Below, in pieces: positions 49,260 to 62,892 of a stretch of 64,000 nt of DNA. Under the pieces are notes generated by a model. The model saw only the letters and a program-made list of their open reading frames with translations. It did not search any database and was not told the origin of the DNA. This DNA is from Camarhynchus parvulus. Lineage: Eukaryota; Chordata; Aves; Passeriformes; Thraupidae. The stretch covers positions 11,481,501-11,545,500 of the forward strand of contig NC_044581.1 in the NCBI RefSeq assembly GCF_901933205.1, in the 5' to 3' direction. Each line of letters opens with the position of its first letter. The stretch's first letter is position 1. The translations under genes and the position numbers were made by a program.

Positions 49260-50060
49260 CCTTAATTTAGAATATTGGTAATTTGATCCCTTGCCCTAAC
49301 CAATCAGATATCAATATCACTTACATGTCTATTGCAGATTGGTTTTATAAATACAAATAAGAAGGAGGCTGCATGATAAGCCTGCATTTTGCTTACCCTG
49401 TATGCTACATGTAAAGTTTTAACATCATTATAACCTTAAATAACTATACAACATATTTAGAGGTAATTTGTCACAGTAAAATTATTCATAGGTGTCTTGA
49501 GTAAGTCCAGTTATATTTATGTGTTATGCCATACCATGTTTTTTGGCAATGGAGTTTGCTAGATTTCATAGATTTACTGTGTCTGCTTTTTTTATGACTG
49601 ACATAGCAATAACCAGATTGCAAGAATATTTATGTTGTTTGTGGCTTAGCAAGATAATTAAAGGATATAAATTAATCAAGTGCAATTAATTAGAAACTTT
49701 ATGTTCACAGCAGTCCTTCTTTGCATGTATAATTTATATGTATTGATTTCCCAGCTTTCATTAGCCTATGAGATAACAGCAAAAATGCATTAGAGAAGAA
49801 AATGTACAATTAGCGTGAGAGTGAACCCTGGCATAATTGATAGATCAGCACATGTTTGGGGCAAATATAAAGCTTTGTTAACTGTCATAAGCAGTTAGAA
49901 TTGATAAGTGGTATTTCACTACATATCTCTCAGCTGATTAATGGTGTTTTTAAAGAGTCCTCTTAATGGGAAGCTGATAGGTTGGTTGAATTTACATTTT
50001 AATCAGAGTATTTATGATGGAGGCAGCCATAAGAAATTTATTGGCACAGTGGTAAGGACC
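49260..50060. promoter_or_regulatory. Candidate conserved enhancer block
   Basis: The 800 bases are dense in homeodomain-type TAAT/ATTA sites: GTGCAATTAATTAG near 49680, CAATTAGCGTGAGAG near 49807 and CAGCTGATTAATGG near 49930. Other site types are present (CCAATCAGATATCAATATC near 49300, GATAAG near 49375, CAGCTG). There is no low-complexity decay and no repeat. A 62-codon frame at 49941-50129 begins inside it and has no recognisable domain. Vertebrate developmental enhancers in gene deserts have this texture. Conservation itself cannot be seen from one sequence. Confidence 0.35.
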
Positions 50061-53000
50061 TTCCCTGAGGGATTTGGGGAAAGAGAAAGCATTTTAATAT
50101 GGCTACTCACCTTCCCCTTCTTTGTGTGACCTGGTCAGCACATAGGAAGGGCAAGCCTTTTTGGCTATCAGCTAATAACTGTTATTAGGGGAAATTTCAG
50201 TTTCTACTGTGCTAGTTAATAAGGTGAAACAAGGATGAAAACCTACAGAATATTGCAAACTTACTCAGGAAAGAGTAGCTCTGTTAACAATAGTCCGTAA
50301 CAACTACTTGTGGATCCTTACTGTGTGAGATACTGTGTTTTAGTTATAGTTTTGTTTAAACACTTTCTTTTATACCTGTAGGTCCTTCTCCTGTAGAACT
50401 CTTGATCCAAGCTAGTCTCTGATTATCTGCTGAACATTTAGAGTTGGTAGGTATGTGGGAATAGCCCACAATTTACAAGTGGGGTTTGTGATTCATTGTT
50501 CAAGTGTCCTTTGTTAGAATCTGTTTGTATGTTGCTTAATAAAACGATATCTGTTACTTGCAGATACTTGCTTGAAACTAGAAGCTTTCAGATAAAAATG
50601 TTTTTAATTCATACTTTTTATTTGAGATTATTTTCTGATTTATGTCTCTACACATCTGCTTTAATAAAAATATCTAGCTAATACACATATTCTTATATTC
50701 CCAAGCTTCTGCCTAGCAAATAAGCAGTTTTTCTAACACAGTTAAACTAGTTGCTGAAATGGAGGAGAGCTAGACTCAAAGTATCTTGCTTTACTGTTTT
50801 TATTGACATGTCTCAGAAGTTAATAGCCTCATGCATCACTTTCTGTCTCGATGAATTCTATTTGATTTTCTTTTGTATACCTATTCCACAGAAAAAGCAA
50901 TCATTGGGTTTATTTTGTACATAGTACATTAAATAAAGTTTTTTGGTTTAGGTATTTCAGTTTTTCATTTTGTTTTACACTGCTAAATTAGAGAAGTTGA
51001 CCAGTAAAAGTAATTCATAGAATATTAAATATTTGATATAAAAACAAAAATTATATCTACCTATGAAAATAAATTAAGGACCCCATGCTTAAATATCATA
51101 GATTATGTCATTTTAGCCATATCAGATAAGAATCTTAGGCCATATATAGACACATTAGTTTTTGTATTATAAATGTCTTAATTATTCAGAGTTCATTAGT
51201 TTCCTTTTTTCACAACTCAAAATAAATGAAAGTTGGATGAGTTTTGCTATTCAGTAGCAGCAGCTACGCAGCATCACCAAGTGACAGTTTTATAGACAGC
51301 ATGGTAATGGCTTATTCCTTTAGAAAGAAGGAGACAAAGTGATTATTATATCACTTATTATTTTAATGCAGAAATGAGGGTTTCCTGCATTTGTAATTTA
51401 GATAGGTTGCCACCTTAATGCAAAGTTGTCTTTTGTATTGTGTCCTTACTTGCTCAATTTGCATTATGCCTGTTGCTTTACACAGTATCTGTGGTTGGAT
51501 TTGTTGGCATTTTGAAAGTGAGAACTATTGTTTCATCTGTCTGGTGGCCCCAGGGAAGAAGAGTATCAAGTACTGTCTGCAATACAATTCCCTTTTTGAT
51601 TTATAGCTACAAGAAATATAAAGTTGGAACAAGTACGCCATGATATAATTTAGAATTAAAAACATTTCTGAATTAAAGCAACTTAATTGTAATCCTGCAG
51701 GTTTCTTTGTCCACAATCAGGAAAATGAATGACAGAGATATAAACAGTACCTGTGTGCCTATGCTTGATCCCATTAAGCTAGAGGGATTTCTTCCACTGG
51801 AACAATCCTCTTGCCCTGACCTCTTTGCCAGTTTCTCTGGTACATCCCATGCCTTTGTACCCATTAGTGACTGGCACCAGTCTGAAATGGTGCTTGCTCA
51901 GATTTTGGAATAATGCCCTTTTTTGGCATTCTTACCACTTGCCAGTTGAGAGTCTGGGCAGCTCCCCCACCTTCCCTTGGTGGAGAAGGCCCTGCTGGGG
52001 CCACTCACAGTGGCCCAAAAAAGGCTTTCTCTGCAAAACCCCATCCTGGAGGCTCTTTCCCTTATTTCCTCTTGTGCATGTGACATTGCTGCACCAGGTT
52101 GTATGTATACCTTGAGTGTATAATTGCATGTTTTACTGGCAGCTGGCTTCCAAATGAACCAGGTTTATGTGTAAATGTTACAATGGTAGCTAAAAACACA
52201 ATCTAAATTTTTCTACATATCATTTTAAACTGAGTGAAATAGAAAAAACCACTACATTGATATTTTAAAGGGAATAAAAGTTTCCTTGATCTTCAGTTTA
52301 CTTGGAGGGTCAGATGTAATGCAGGTGCTTGTTGCATAGCAGGTATGTTGGATAGATACATAAAGATGTCATTTTCTTTGCTATGCTATACTTCATGTCA
52401 TCTTGAGAATAAAAATGAAAAGAACATTCTAAGATTTTTGTGCTAAACTGAGATGACATTTTCCAGTTAGATACGTATTTGTCTTATCTAAAATGTTAGA
52501 CAGGTATACTACGAGTAGACAACTTGAGATTCTCTGCTTACAGATGCTATGTTGTTAGTATATTTCATAAGCAAAGATGGGGATAATAGCTTTATCTGAG
52601 CAAAATACAGAAAATATCTATTAGTCCCACTAGGTTGTTGCACATGTACTTCAGCATTTTTTAACTGAAAAATCAGGCACTTTTATTTTATAATGGTTCA
52701 GGTTCTCTCTGGTTTAATGCTCAGAACTCTCTGGGAGTGAAATGTGACAGTATTCCAATAGAAAAGATGAAGTGGCAGCAGTGTGATAAGGATGTGGTAT
52801 GCAGGATGTTGATGTGAATGTATTAAATTAGTTTATATGCACCAGGAGAAGAGCTACTTGAGCAAGGTTACTGCCTACTAACCACTATAAATTCTCCAGT
52901 GAATGGGAGCATGCCCAGGATTTTACATGTGATTTTTTTTGATGTAGGATCCCCATCACTGGCTGGCTTATAGTAGCAGCTCTATTCAGAGCCTTATACT

Positions 53001-56000
53001 GCAAAAGCAGTTTGAGGGGGCTTGCACTGAGCAGTTCATGACATGGGGGACATTTCAAACAGTACCTAAAGAAGTCTCCATTTGAATGCGATGGCATTAT
53101 GGATGCTGGTTGTTTTCTTTGCACATGTCAAATGTAGCTAAAATCTGTTTCCTATGCAGTAAATATAATTTCTGAGAGGCAGGACACTGCATTCAATGTT
53201 CTGTGGGAATTTCAGTGTAGAATATGCTTCTGCTGCATCCTCTGCAAAAAACCAATTTTTGTACAGGATTATCAGGACAGTTTAATGGATTACATAGATG
53301 TTGGCTTCCTCGGTTTTCATCTAAAGTCTCTGTACTTTTGTTTTAGAGAAATAATGAAAGCATTCTTCTGATCAAGCTGCTTCTGCAACTTTTATTTTTG
53401 TGCTAGCTGATTTAAATTCACAGGTTAATGGGAGTAATGAGGGTAGAACAACTCCATTTCTCAGCAAAACAGGCCATTTACTCTGAAAGAAAGAGAGATA
53501 TTCCATTATAAATACCTAATGTTTTTGTAATATTGAATATGGTGACGAAAAAAATCTAATTGGTCTGACTGATTGATGGAGCCAAACTTTCTGAGGTTCT
53601 GGAGGAGAAAAGAAAGGAATTGCAAGAAGAAACCTCAAACCAAACATGCAAATCTGGGCTTACATGTAATGGAAAGGGATGTGGTATTTCAGGAAAAGGG
53701 AAAAATTAGCATGTCCACTTGAAAAAGCAAAAGTCATTAATACAGATAGCTTTTTGTGAACAACCCTCTTCTATTGCTGGTTAGCTCTATAGATCTTGGT
53801 GAGACTTCTGGCAGTGGGCTCATGCTTTTATTTCTTCACACTAAGCTCTCACTTTATTACTATTTGGCCATCTTCTTCACACATGAGAACAATCAAACAT
53901 TTTGTTTGAAAACTATAAAATGAAATAAAAAGCTTTTCTATTCCTACAAATTCCTAGAAGTTTAGATGTGTGGCAATAAAATGCATAGTCATAAGGCAAA
54001 AATAATGTTTATATATCTTAGGTTTGTCTCTTTGTGGTTAGTTCTGGCTCACAGAGGAAAGTCAGAATTGAGCAGTACTTATTTGAAATACTTAAGTGTG
54101 AACTTAATCCCATTAAGTTAGTTCTGTAATTCACCAGGGCGCCTGTGTGTGCTTCAGTATGTAACTATTGCTTGAATGTGTGGGAGGAGGTTATGAAACT
54201 TTTGGCTTCTGCAAATATTACTGCATTGGAGTTCAAGAACTGACTGCTTTATGCAAAATAGTATTTTTCTAAAAGACTGTTAAATATTCTGCAATTTAAG
54301 ACCATGGTTTTTGCCCTTTAATGTGTATATCACTTTTTAAATTTTTTATAGACTACGACTGCAAGAGAAGAGAATATCAGCATCTGTGCAGATGGTGGAC
54401 TCATATTTTCAGGAAATATCTGCAAAATGCTTGGCTAGCCTTAGAATATATGGTAATTACATCTAAAGTTCTTTTCTGCTATGGTAATTCCTCTTTAATA
54501 AGAAGGGAATTTTTATTTAGCAACAGCTTTGTCTGGCTTCCTTTATTATGTTTCCATCTATTTTTGTTCCTGGATTGCACCTGCTCAGTAGTTATCTAAT
54601 CTTTCTTAGAAGTTTACACTCTCAAGTAAAACCTTTGAAGTTTACACTGATTAGTGTTTTATGGCATAAGAGATATGTATAGTTCCTTCTTTTACAGTGT
54701 TAAAGCTATTATGCACCTGGTAGAAATATAGACATTAAAGTGCAGATGACAAACCTTTAAAATATTTAGTAGATTAAAGTACTGAATTACTCCCTTCTTC
54801 TTGTTCAAGGTCCTTAATTTTACAAAAAATTCTGCCAGTTTGGGTTTTGAAGACAAGGTCCTTTCATGTGTGGTTGTACACTGGCAGACATCAGACATTT
54901 TGCAAAATATAGTAGACAGTTATAGAAATCCACTTTTTAACTAGAACAGTACTGAAATATTGCTGATTCTAGCACTCTGCAGCAGCATTGAATTTTCTTG
55001 AAAATGTACATGACCATTTTTCATCCAGACACTCTGGGGTTTTTTTGTTTGCAGAAGTGTATTTAACAAACACCCTTGGAAGGTGAATTTTGTGTAATTT
55101 TGAATACAACATGTCTGTGTAAGGGAGATGCTGTTTAAGCAGCTTTTTGTATGCCTATGGACTGAGAAAATATATAGATCACCTGAAAAAGCCTGATTTT
55201 TCCTTTTATATAAAATCATCTATACATATATATTTATATAAGCAAACATCTTACTAGTACAAAATCTGCATATTTTTTAGCCACTGGGTGGTAAAAAGTG
55301 AAATAATCATATTTTTCTCCAAAATATCCTAAAAGGAAGAGGCTGAAGGAAGTGGTTTTTGTGGTGTGAAATGAGAAACCTTTTCAGATTCCTTGAATAA
55401 GAGATTTGCCCTAGCTACAGGAATTGTGAAATGCTCTCTTCAGCTTATTAGTGAAAATGCCCATAAATTGAAATGCAGTTTTGGTCTTCCTTAACAGAGT
55501 CTGAACCAAAGGCCATGAATTTCTGTGGCCTTGAAGCCCTTGGTGCTGAGCTCATGTAGCCCAAGTGCACAGACACCTGCTGTCCTCTGTCCTTAAGTTT
55601 TCCCTGGTTTTTACATTAGAGGACTTTAAGGAATGTTGCTGTTTTAGAATCTCCTGTGCTTTCTGTTAAAAATGGACATCCATTGCAGTGTTTGAGCTAT
55701 TGTGGAAACAATGAGTAGTATCAATGTGCCTGCTGGAATAAACAGAGCAGGGTTCTTTGAAACACTTGAATAGCATTAGCTTACACAAATTAGAAACTAA
55801 AGTGGAATTGCTCACTGTTCCCTCTTAATACTGGGATATCTTTTGGGAATAAATACATTTTGTTGTTGAAAGTATTGCTATGAATATTTTTTGGCAAAAT
55901 CACAGGAAACTGTCTTATTATATGAGATAAGAAAAACCACAAAATGATAGATAGCTACTGGACAGCTACTTTAGATAACTACTAAAAACCAATAAAATAC

Positions 56001-56749
56001 TATTTATTGTATATGCAAGCTCACTAAGCAATAGGTTTTCTCTTGGGACAGAACCCCTTTCCCTAAAGATTGACAAATGGAGAGACAAACACACTTTGAA
56101 AAAGAATGGACTGGAAAAACTTGGCTTGGAGTTTTGGGGTGGGGTTGTTTTGGTTTTGTTTGGGTTGATTATTTTATATATGGCTGGTGGTGTTGACTAG
56201 GATCCGCACCAAGGTGCACTCGGTGTGCTCAGAAAGATGCAATCTGATCTAATCAGGGCTTGGCCTGAGAATGTAATAAATTGTCAATGCAGGACTTTTG
56301 CATTCATTTACACTAATATAGAGTGTCTCATTTCTGAGAAGTAAATCACAGTGGCTTTAGTACTTTATTTTCCATCTTGTATGTAAGTAAACTGCAGGAT
56401 CAACTGGGAGGTTGAATCAATCTGCTATTTATTACCTCGAAATGTGACACCCTATTTTAAGTGCCTTATTCCCTTATGATTTAGACAGAGCACTGCATTA
56501 CCTTTAAACAGTATAGAAACCAGCTTTACTCATTGTGGATTTTTCACTTGAGATGTGATGGATTTACATTTGTAAAAAACTCTCAGTGCATCATTATATT
56601 ATTACATAAAATAGAGTTCCAAACAGACTGAAATGGAGAATATAAGAAAGTAATTCTAGATTTTCCTGTCATCTAACCATCTAATAACTGTTAATAATTC
56701 TATAGGTTGTTTCCATGGCACTATATACTTGAATAATATGTTATTGTTC
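50061..56749. other. AT-rich unique sequence, no gene called
   Basis: Holds the 62-codon frame at 51725 and other frames of 60-96 codons, many overlapping on opposite strands at 51825-52129. A frame at 54321-54599 crosses a possible acceptor (TTTTTTATAG ending at 54351), but no donor or domain supports it. Confidence 0.5.
51725..51913 (+). other. Unrecognised 62-codon open frame
   Basis: From an ATG at 51725 the frame reads 62 codons to a TAA at 51911-51913, including FLPLEQSSCPDLFASFSGTS and ending DWHQSEMVLAQILE. An in-frame ATG lies upstream at 51707. CCACAATCAG just before 51720 could be an acceptor. The composition is more protein-like than most frames here, but I see no domain and no donor. 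The region from about 51770 to 52080 is also GC-richer than its surroundings, which lowers stop frequency. Confidence 0.15.
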
Positions 56750-57062
56750 AGTTGTTTTTTGTTTGTTTGGTTGGGTTTTTTTGTTTTGTTTTGGGGTTTT
56801 TGTTTGGTTGTAGTTTTTTTTTGTTTGTTTGTTGTTTTTTTTGTTTTTTTTTTTGTCTAGAACAGTTTAAAATTTCTTAATAAATTATTTTCCAAAGAAA
56901 CTATGATTTCTTGCAGAGCACAGGGCATTTCAGACACTTTTCCCCAAACGGTTACTTGTTGTTTAATGCAACTTCTCTCCACTAATTTATAAAATTTTTT
57001 TTTATTATTAAAAAAATAATTTGGGTTTTGGTGTTTTTGGTTTTCTTTTTTTTTTTTCCTCA
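56750..57062. repeat. T/G-rich low-complexity tracts
   Basis: Two tracts (about 56750-56858 and 56998-57058) consist of T-runs broken by single or double G, including TTTGTTTGTTTGTTG. Between them lies ordinary AT-rich sequence. The same strand bias as at 643-792 is seen. The minus-strand frame at 56857-57063 is a product of them. Confidence 0.85.
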
Positions 57063-57189
57063 TGGAGGTTATGGAATGAGAATTAGAACCTAGTTGATCT
57101 TCTAATATTGCATTCTGGGGCCATACACCACTGTGATCTCTAATAATGTTAACTTATGTCATTGGGATTTTCATCATACCCTTAAACAG

Positions 57190-57239
57190 AATTTTCATGC
57201 GTTCATCTACTTTTTAAGGAATTAATTGGAAACATTCGG
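57190..57239 (+). other. Candidate short exon, 50 bases
   Basis: The upstream sequence TTTTCATCATACCCTTAAACAG gives a usable acceptor, and GTAAGT follows at 57240. One frame is open (after two bases) and reads FSCVHLLFKELIGNIR; the other two have stops. The frame finishes on a codon boundary. The acceptor is only moderately pyrimidine-rich. The function is unknown and a chance match is quite possible. Confidence 0.2.
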
Positions 57240-58665
57240 GTAAGTTAGCACCTTAAAAACCCTATAGATTGAGTTGCATTAAATGGCAGCAGCCATTTTA
57301 CTGGTTGTCTGTATAATTCTAACTTCTCAGTCACATTGCATATGCCCTAGTTGGGATAAAAGTCTCTCTGATTATTTTTGTACATCTTCTCTGCTATTCT
57401 ATTTTGTACCTCTTCTCTATTAGAAAGTTTTATTTAACTTCCATTAAGTTGTTTACAAAATCAATGTTATAGTTTTGAAAATATTAAACTGATTAAATTA
57501 AGGGAAGGTTTTCACATGCAAATGAAAAAGTAACCCATTTTCTGGAGCTAAGCCTTTGGACCCCAAATCAGAAAAACACTTGAACGTACACTTTTTTCTT
57601 TTAACATGTTCGTGTGAGCTTTGACTGTAGTTTTGTCAAGTCACAGTGACTTTCTTTTCTATGTAGTACTGCAATGGAAAGCATATAAAAGCACCCAAAA
57701 GCTCTTTCACTTGCACTGGTTGCAGCCATGATCTTTGACAGCCTCTGTGTTGTTGCAAGTAAATCTTACATTTGGAGTAGAGAATTTGATGTAAGCAGGA
57801 AATATACCCACACTACCAACTTCTCTCATGTATTTAGCACTCAAGAAATACCTGCTATATGGGAGTAGTGGCAAAGGGCTAACTATTTTATTCCACAAAT
57901 GAATGCAGCTGATAAAAATTTTAGCATAGAAGTCAAATGAATAGATAAACTATATTCAGGCACACAAAATTGTAAAGATATCTTGAATCATTACCTGGTA
58001 CTTGAAACAGTTTTCTTTGACCAGCTTTTTTCCCCTTCCTGTTTTATTACAGGCATACTGTATGCTCAATAGTAAAGAGAGGGGAAAGCATATGGCCTCC
58101 TGTTTGAACTTCTGTAATTAATCCTTCCAAATACTATTTCCTTGGAAAGTTATTTTTAATTTTATTACAGTCTGTTCTTGTATTCTCCCACACAATCACT
58201 TGGGCAACATTTGTATCGATGAAAACGACATAAAGCGGCTCTTAACTAAAAGGAGACTGCTGTTTTACACAACATGTAAATGATTAAGTGATAGATTTTT
58301 ATTACTGTTTGTGTGTAGAGTGCACTACAGCATTTGAGCATTAACTCTCCCCCCATCCTGCCCCAAATCTGTGCAGTCCTGTAGAGTGTGTTTAAGATCT
58401 TCTTGCTGTTAAAAATCATATGGCTTATTTTTCAGAAAGCTTTTTAAAGCACCAAATATTCCCTTAGAGATAAATTGATATTTCTGTATATATTCTTGTG
58501 TTCTGTGGAGTCTTGCAGTCATTGAGAATAAAATTCTTCACTGTGGAATTGCTTAAAAAGAAGCTAAAGGTTATAGCTGTAAGTGATGAAAAAATACTGA
58601 GAAATAGAAGTTGATCAGGTTGATCCTATCCCAGTCAGTATCCTGTATAAGAAAAAGACTAAAAT

Positions 58666-58679
58666 AAAAAAAAAAAAAA
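58666..58679. repeat. Poly(A) run, 14 bases
   Basis: A14 preceded by AAAAT. No retrocopy body is recognised on either side. Confidence 0.85.
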
Positions 58680-61137
58680 CTCTGTCCATTTCTAGAAAAC
58701 ATTTTTAACACCTTTATTGTTTGCCTACATAGAGAATTAGAGATGTGTGCACTGAGCATGGCTGCTGGATGCTGCAACCCTGTAAGGCAATGTAGGGGAA
58801 GGAACATTGCAAATGAAAGTGTATGATGATGGAGAACTGTAAGGGTTGTATTTCTGAATACCTTAAAATATTTTCCAGAATTCCATGCAAAACAACTGAT
58901 TTGAATTGTATGATTATTTTTGTGTAACAGAGAACATCTCAAATGATCTTAATTACAGTTGCCTACAAACAATTGAAAGGTGACAAATGCTTTATAGGTA
59001 TTTTCTGAGGTTGTCTTGAAATGTACATTGAGAGAAAATATTTCTCTGATTTAATCTTGAAATGAACTAGAGTTATTCTAAATTTCATGCTTGTAGATAG
59101 CTTATAGTAAAATCCATTCTTTTAAGATGTTTTCCAGAATGTTTCTTTTGTCTCTTCCCCCTCTTCATCCATATCAATTTTTCATCACATTTAGTAAGGG
59201 AGCTTTGTACAGCTATATTAGCCTGAATGCTGTTGATTTTAAAGGTTGTAATTGGGAGCATAATTTCAGTTAAGAGGTCTACTGGCAAGAAATAAAACTG
59301 ACTAAAAACAGTGGACATAAAATGTGGTTTTATTCAAATAAACTAAAGGGTGAAAGCAATGTGTAACAGATATTTCTTAGCAACTTAATTCCTATTCAAG
59401 GATCACAGTAAGTTCACATTTCCAGGAGTGTGTTCAAGGTCTGCCTGTTAGGAATACTCACTTGTTGGTTTTGCTCTTGAAACTGAAATTGCTGAATTTT
59501 ACCAGAGAGGACAACACAGGCTGGATTTACACAGGCACAGTCCTCATTAATTCAGGTGGAGTATTAGGTCAGCAGCTCTGCAAAACCAGGATTGGGTAGT
59601 GCTATGTCTGCAAATTCAGTTCCTGTTTTTCTTCAAAGATATGCTTTTCAATTCTGTCACATATAAACATTGGGTTTAAATGGAGCACTTCTTTAAGGCT
59701 AAATGAAGTCATGCTTCTGCTGAATAGCAACGCTTTTTCTTAGCCTACATATATGAATTATACATGTGAAATAGAGCTGTCTAAATGTCAACTTTAAACT
59801 CAGGTGCTTAAATAATATTAGTTATCATGACTAGTTCATATATTTTTAAGTAAAATTAATTGGATAGTATAATAGTTTTAGGAAACTATTACAACTGCTT
59901 TTGGTTTTTTATAAAATATGCATGTGAACTAGCAAAGAAATTTATGTTTGTTAGTTATGGAAAAATCATACTTTTAGCTTTACTCTATCCTTGAAGAAAT
60001 CTGTTGCATCTCTGTAGCACTAGAAACCCTTACAGCATTTCAAAGCAATATTCCATTTATTTAGGATACACAGACCATCCTCACTGAGAGCCTTAGCCTT
60101 TAATGCCATTCGTCTCAAAACACATGATGTTGTCATGTTCCATACTCTAACCAGGAGGAGATATCAGGTTTGCTTCTGGAATTGGCAGGCAACAGTAAGG
60201 CTTTGTTAATGTCCTAAACTGTCTAAAATGTTTTCCTTTTCATTCTGTGTTATTAACCTTACTTTTAAGTGGGATTCATTACAGCTCTAAGTGCTGCAGA
60301 TTTATGATAAATTTGATTGTCAAACAGCAAGCTAGAGCTTAACACCCCAACTGAAGTGATCTGAAGGTGCAGAAATGAACTGGCTCTTATGAATTATCAA
60401 CTAGTTGATGGCTTAGCCAAATGAAGCTTTGTTATTTCTCTGCACTACTGAAAATAAGTGAGAGTCTCCCAAATTTTAGAGAAAGTGAAATATAACTGAG
60501 GACTTCATTACTGTGGTGTTGGTGTGGGTGCTTTAAAAAGTGAAAAGGCAGATGAATCTGCAGAGAAAAAAAAAAACCAAAACACTACCTCATCAAGGAG
60601 TGATGATGGAATAAAGCTGATTTTGAAGGTTGTTGGAGATTGAAAAATGTATCGTTGTATGCTTTCCAAGGGGCAATCCTGTTTTCTGCTGGTTACTGTT
60701 GCAGGAAGGATTGATAATTGTTTTGGGGGGGAGTGGGTCAGTTTCTATGTGGTAGTTGATTTATTTGAATGGAAACATAAATAAAACCTGCATCCTTTAA
60801 CTTATTTAGGATCAGGGCTTTTGAGTTACTTTTGTTTCATTGAAAGACAAGCAGGTATGTCAAGAAAAGTAGCAAAGTCTTTCTTAGCATAAGAATTCCC
60901 TCTGTTCCCTCTGAACTGCAGATGGGTAAATATTCCTCAACTCTGAGGCCTGACCTCAAAACTGTAGTTTAATAACCAACTGTAGCTTTAGTAGATTCTG
61001 TCACAGTGATCTCTCTGGTCTATGTCACAGAAGCAAGTCTAGTGTTTCTTTAGTACCTGTCCTTCAGGACACCTTTGTCATTGCTCTCCATGACACCTCT
61101 GTTTCTCAATTTTTTTTTCTTTTCTCCTGTGCTTGGG

Positions 61138-61161
61138 TTTCACAAGTTTCACAAGTTTCAC
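61138..61161. repeat. 9-bp tandem repeat, about 2.7 copies
   Basis: The unit TTTCACAAG is repeated twice exactly, followed by a partial copy TTTCAC. Confidence 0.9.
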
Positions 61162-62224
61162 ACTGCAAGAATAACAAATACTCTTCATACACTAGTTAAC
61201 ATTTTGACATGCAATTTCCTACAGAAATTATATGAAGGGGAATAGGTCTTCAGATTCTAAAGACACACTAAGAAACTCTGTGCCCCATTTCTAATGTTCA
61301 GCAAGATTTTGTCTAACAGAGGATTAGAGAGAAGTACTGCATAACCTTTCAGGCATTCATGTTTTGCTTGTGCTCCCACAAATTTAATCTGCCTGAAAAA
61401 TAGATGATGGAAATGGCTCTAGTTGCAAGCAGTGGGAGGCTTTACCTTTAGCAGGTGAGTCATGACAACAAAACATTCCATTTCAATGCTGTTATGCAAA
61501 CACTTTTTTGCTGTTTTCTTATGATGTATGGTTTGTGCAGAATTTATGAAAGAAGCAATGAAGTAGGGGGTTCCTGTGAATCAGGTTTATATTTAAAATT
61601 ATGCAGATTTATTGGAGTAGTATTGTAATTGAGCACTCTCTAAAACCTTAATTTATAGGTAGATGTCTTACTCTTTAATCATTCTTTCTTATTGCTTTCT
61701 GCTAGTAAATTGTGGTTTTCTTATTATAAACTAGCATGAGGTAAACAGTGAGTTCACCTCACTCTTGTAACCAGAGACAATGTTGCAGGATGACACTTCT
61801 TTACCCCTCTTAATATTGATTCTTTAATATGCTTAGGTTAAAGAGAACTGATTATAGGAAGCTGTGGGTGCTCATTGGTGAGATATTTTAGTAGTAAAAC
61901 AGCTTCAGGGTCTGGTCAGCTAACAACCTTACAGGAGATAAGACATAAGTATATATTGAATGCAAAAATGTAATCCAGATTAAAGCTTGCTGGAGACAAA
62001 GTATTGAGACCATGTGTGGGGCAGTTAATTTTGCTTTTAAAATACTTCCTCAGCCCACCCTGCACGGTTTGTGTTCTCCTGCATTGGAAAACTGCTCTCT
62101 GTAAATTGTAGGTTGTACTATGCCAGCTGAAGATGAGCTGTCAGCTGTATGATGTAGAAACTTGCTGCCATTTAGGAAATAGTTCTCAACTGCTTCAATA
62201 AAAATGGCCATCACTGTTTGAAGA

Positions 62225-62480
62225 GCACAATTTATTTCTTAATTTGCTCTAAAAAGTGTAGTTAAAATTTGTAGCTCTAGTCTTCAATGCAGTTGGAAGA
62301 TTTGCATTATGAAGTAAAATATTCCAGTTAAAATAAGATTTGCTCATGAATGATTCATTTGGTAGTTATTAAATCATGTTCTAACTCTCACCTGCCATAA
62401 GGAATTTATCAGAGTGTGTTAATGGCATGGCAAACAGCTGGCTGTCTATTAGCCTTTCAAAGCTGGAAAGCCGCTGGACA
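62225..62480. promoter_or_regulatory. Candidate conserved regulatory element
   Basis: The unique sequence includes GATTTGCATTATGAAG, which holds an octamer-like ATTTGCAT. It also has TCATGAATGATTCATTTGG, GTTAATGGCATGGC, and AACAGCTGGCTG with an E-box. There are no repeats or simple sequence. This is suggested by texture only. Confidence 0.25.
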
Positions 62481-62874
62481 GTTTACTGTTAGATTTCTTC
62501 TTTACAGGGAGTTTTTTTACAAGCTGGATGGTGTTGGAAGGCACTTTGCTTTTAGTTTATGAATACTTTATTTCTGTGGTAAAGAAAGCATAAATGAGGT
62601 TTGCATACCAGGAAAAGTTTAATTACCACACAACTAGATGAAGTGGCAGTTGGATGGCCAAAGGACATTTCAGAATTAATGTGCCATTTGCTCTTGCTGT
62701 AAACAAAATCCAAATCTGCTTGCCCTTCCAAAGCTAAAGAATGAGCTTTTCACTTGGGAGTTCAGCATAGAATGGGAAGATGACTGAAGTTATCAGATGG
62801 GAATTCCCTCAGAACTATGCTTTGCCCCTTCCTTAGTCTGGAGCATGTGGCTGCATCATTATCTCTGCACTTGG

Positions 62875-62892
62875 TGGGTTGGTTGGTTGGGG
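62875..62892. repeat. Short (GGTT)n repeat
   Basis: GGTGGGTTGGTTGGTTGGGG. A short imperfect GGTT repeat. It is not telomeric TTAGGG sequence. Confidence 0.8.

Larger units (their letters stand above)
57240..62224. other. AT-rich unique sequence, no gene seen
   Basis: Minus-strand frames at 58571-58942 (123 codons) and 59085-59318 have no domain. The first spans the poly(A) run and shows a phenylalanine-rich stretch encoded by it. Confidence 0.55.

Noticed and set aside
51770..52100. Possible solo LTR in a GC-richer stretch
   Set aside because: No TG...CA ends with target duplication and no polyadenylation signal in the right place could be identified.
54352..54452. Possible exon after TTTTTTATAG
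   Set aside because: The donor (GTAATT) is weak, the frame continues unchanged past it, and no family is recognised.
55498..55559. Possible terminal exon after CTTCCTTAACAG (SEPKAMNFCGLEALGAELM then stop)
   Set aside because: Only 19 codons with a weak pyrimidine tract and no other support.
61404..61454. Possible exon ending at CAG/GTGAGT
   Set aside because: The upstream acceptor (CTGAAAAATAG) lacks a pyrimidine tract.
62875..62892. Telomere-like G/T repeat
   Set aside because: The unit is GGTT, not TTAGGG, and is very short.
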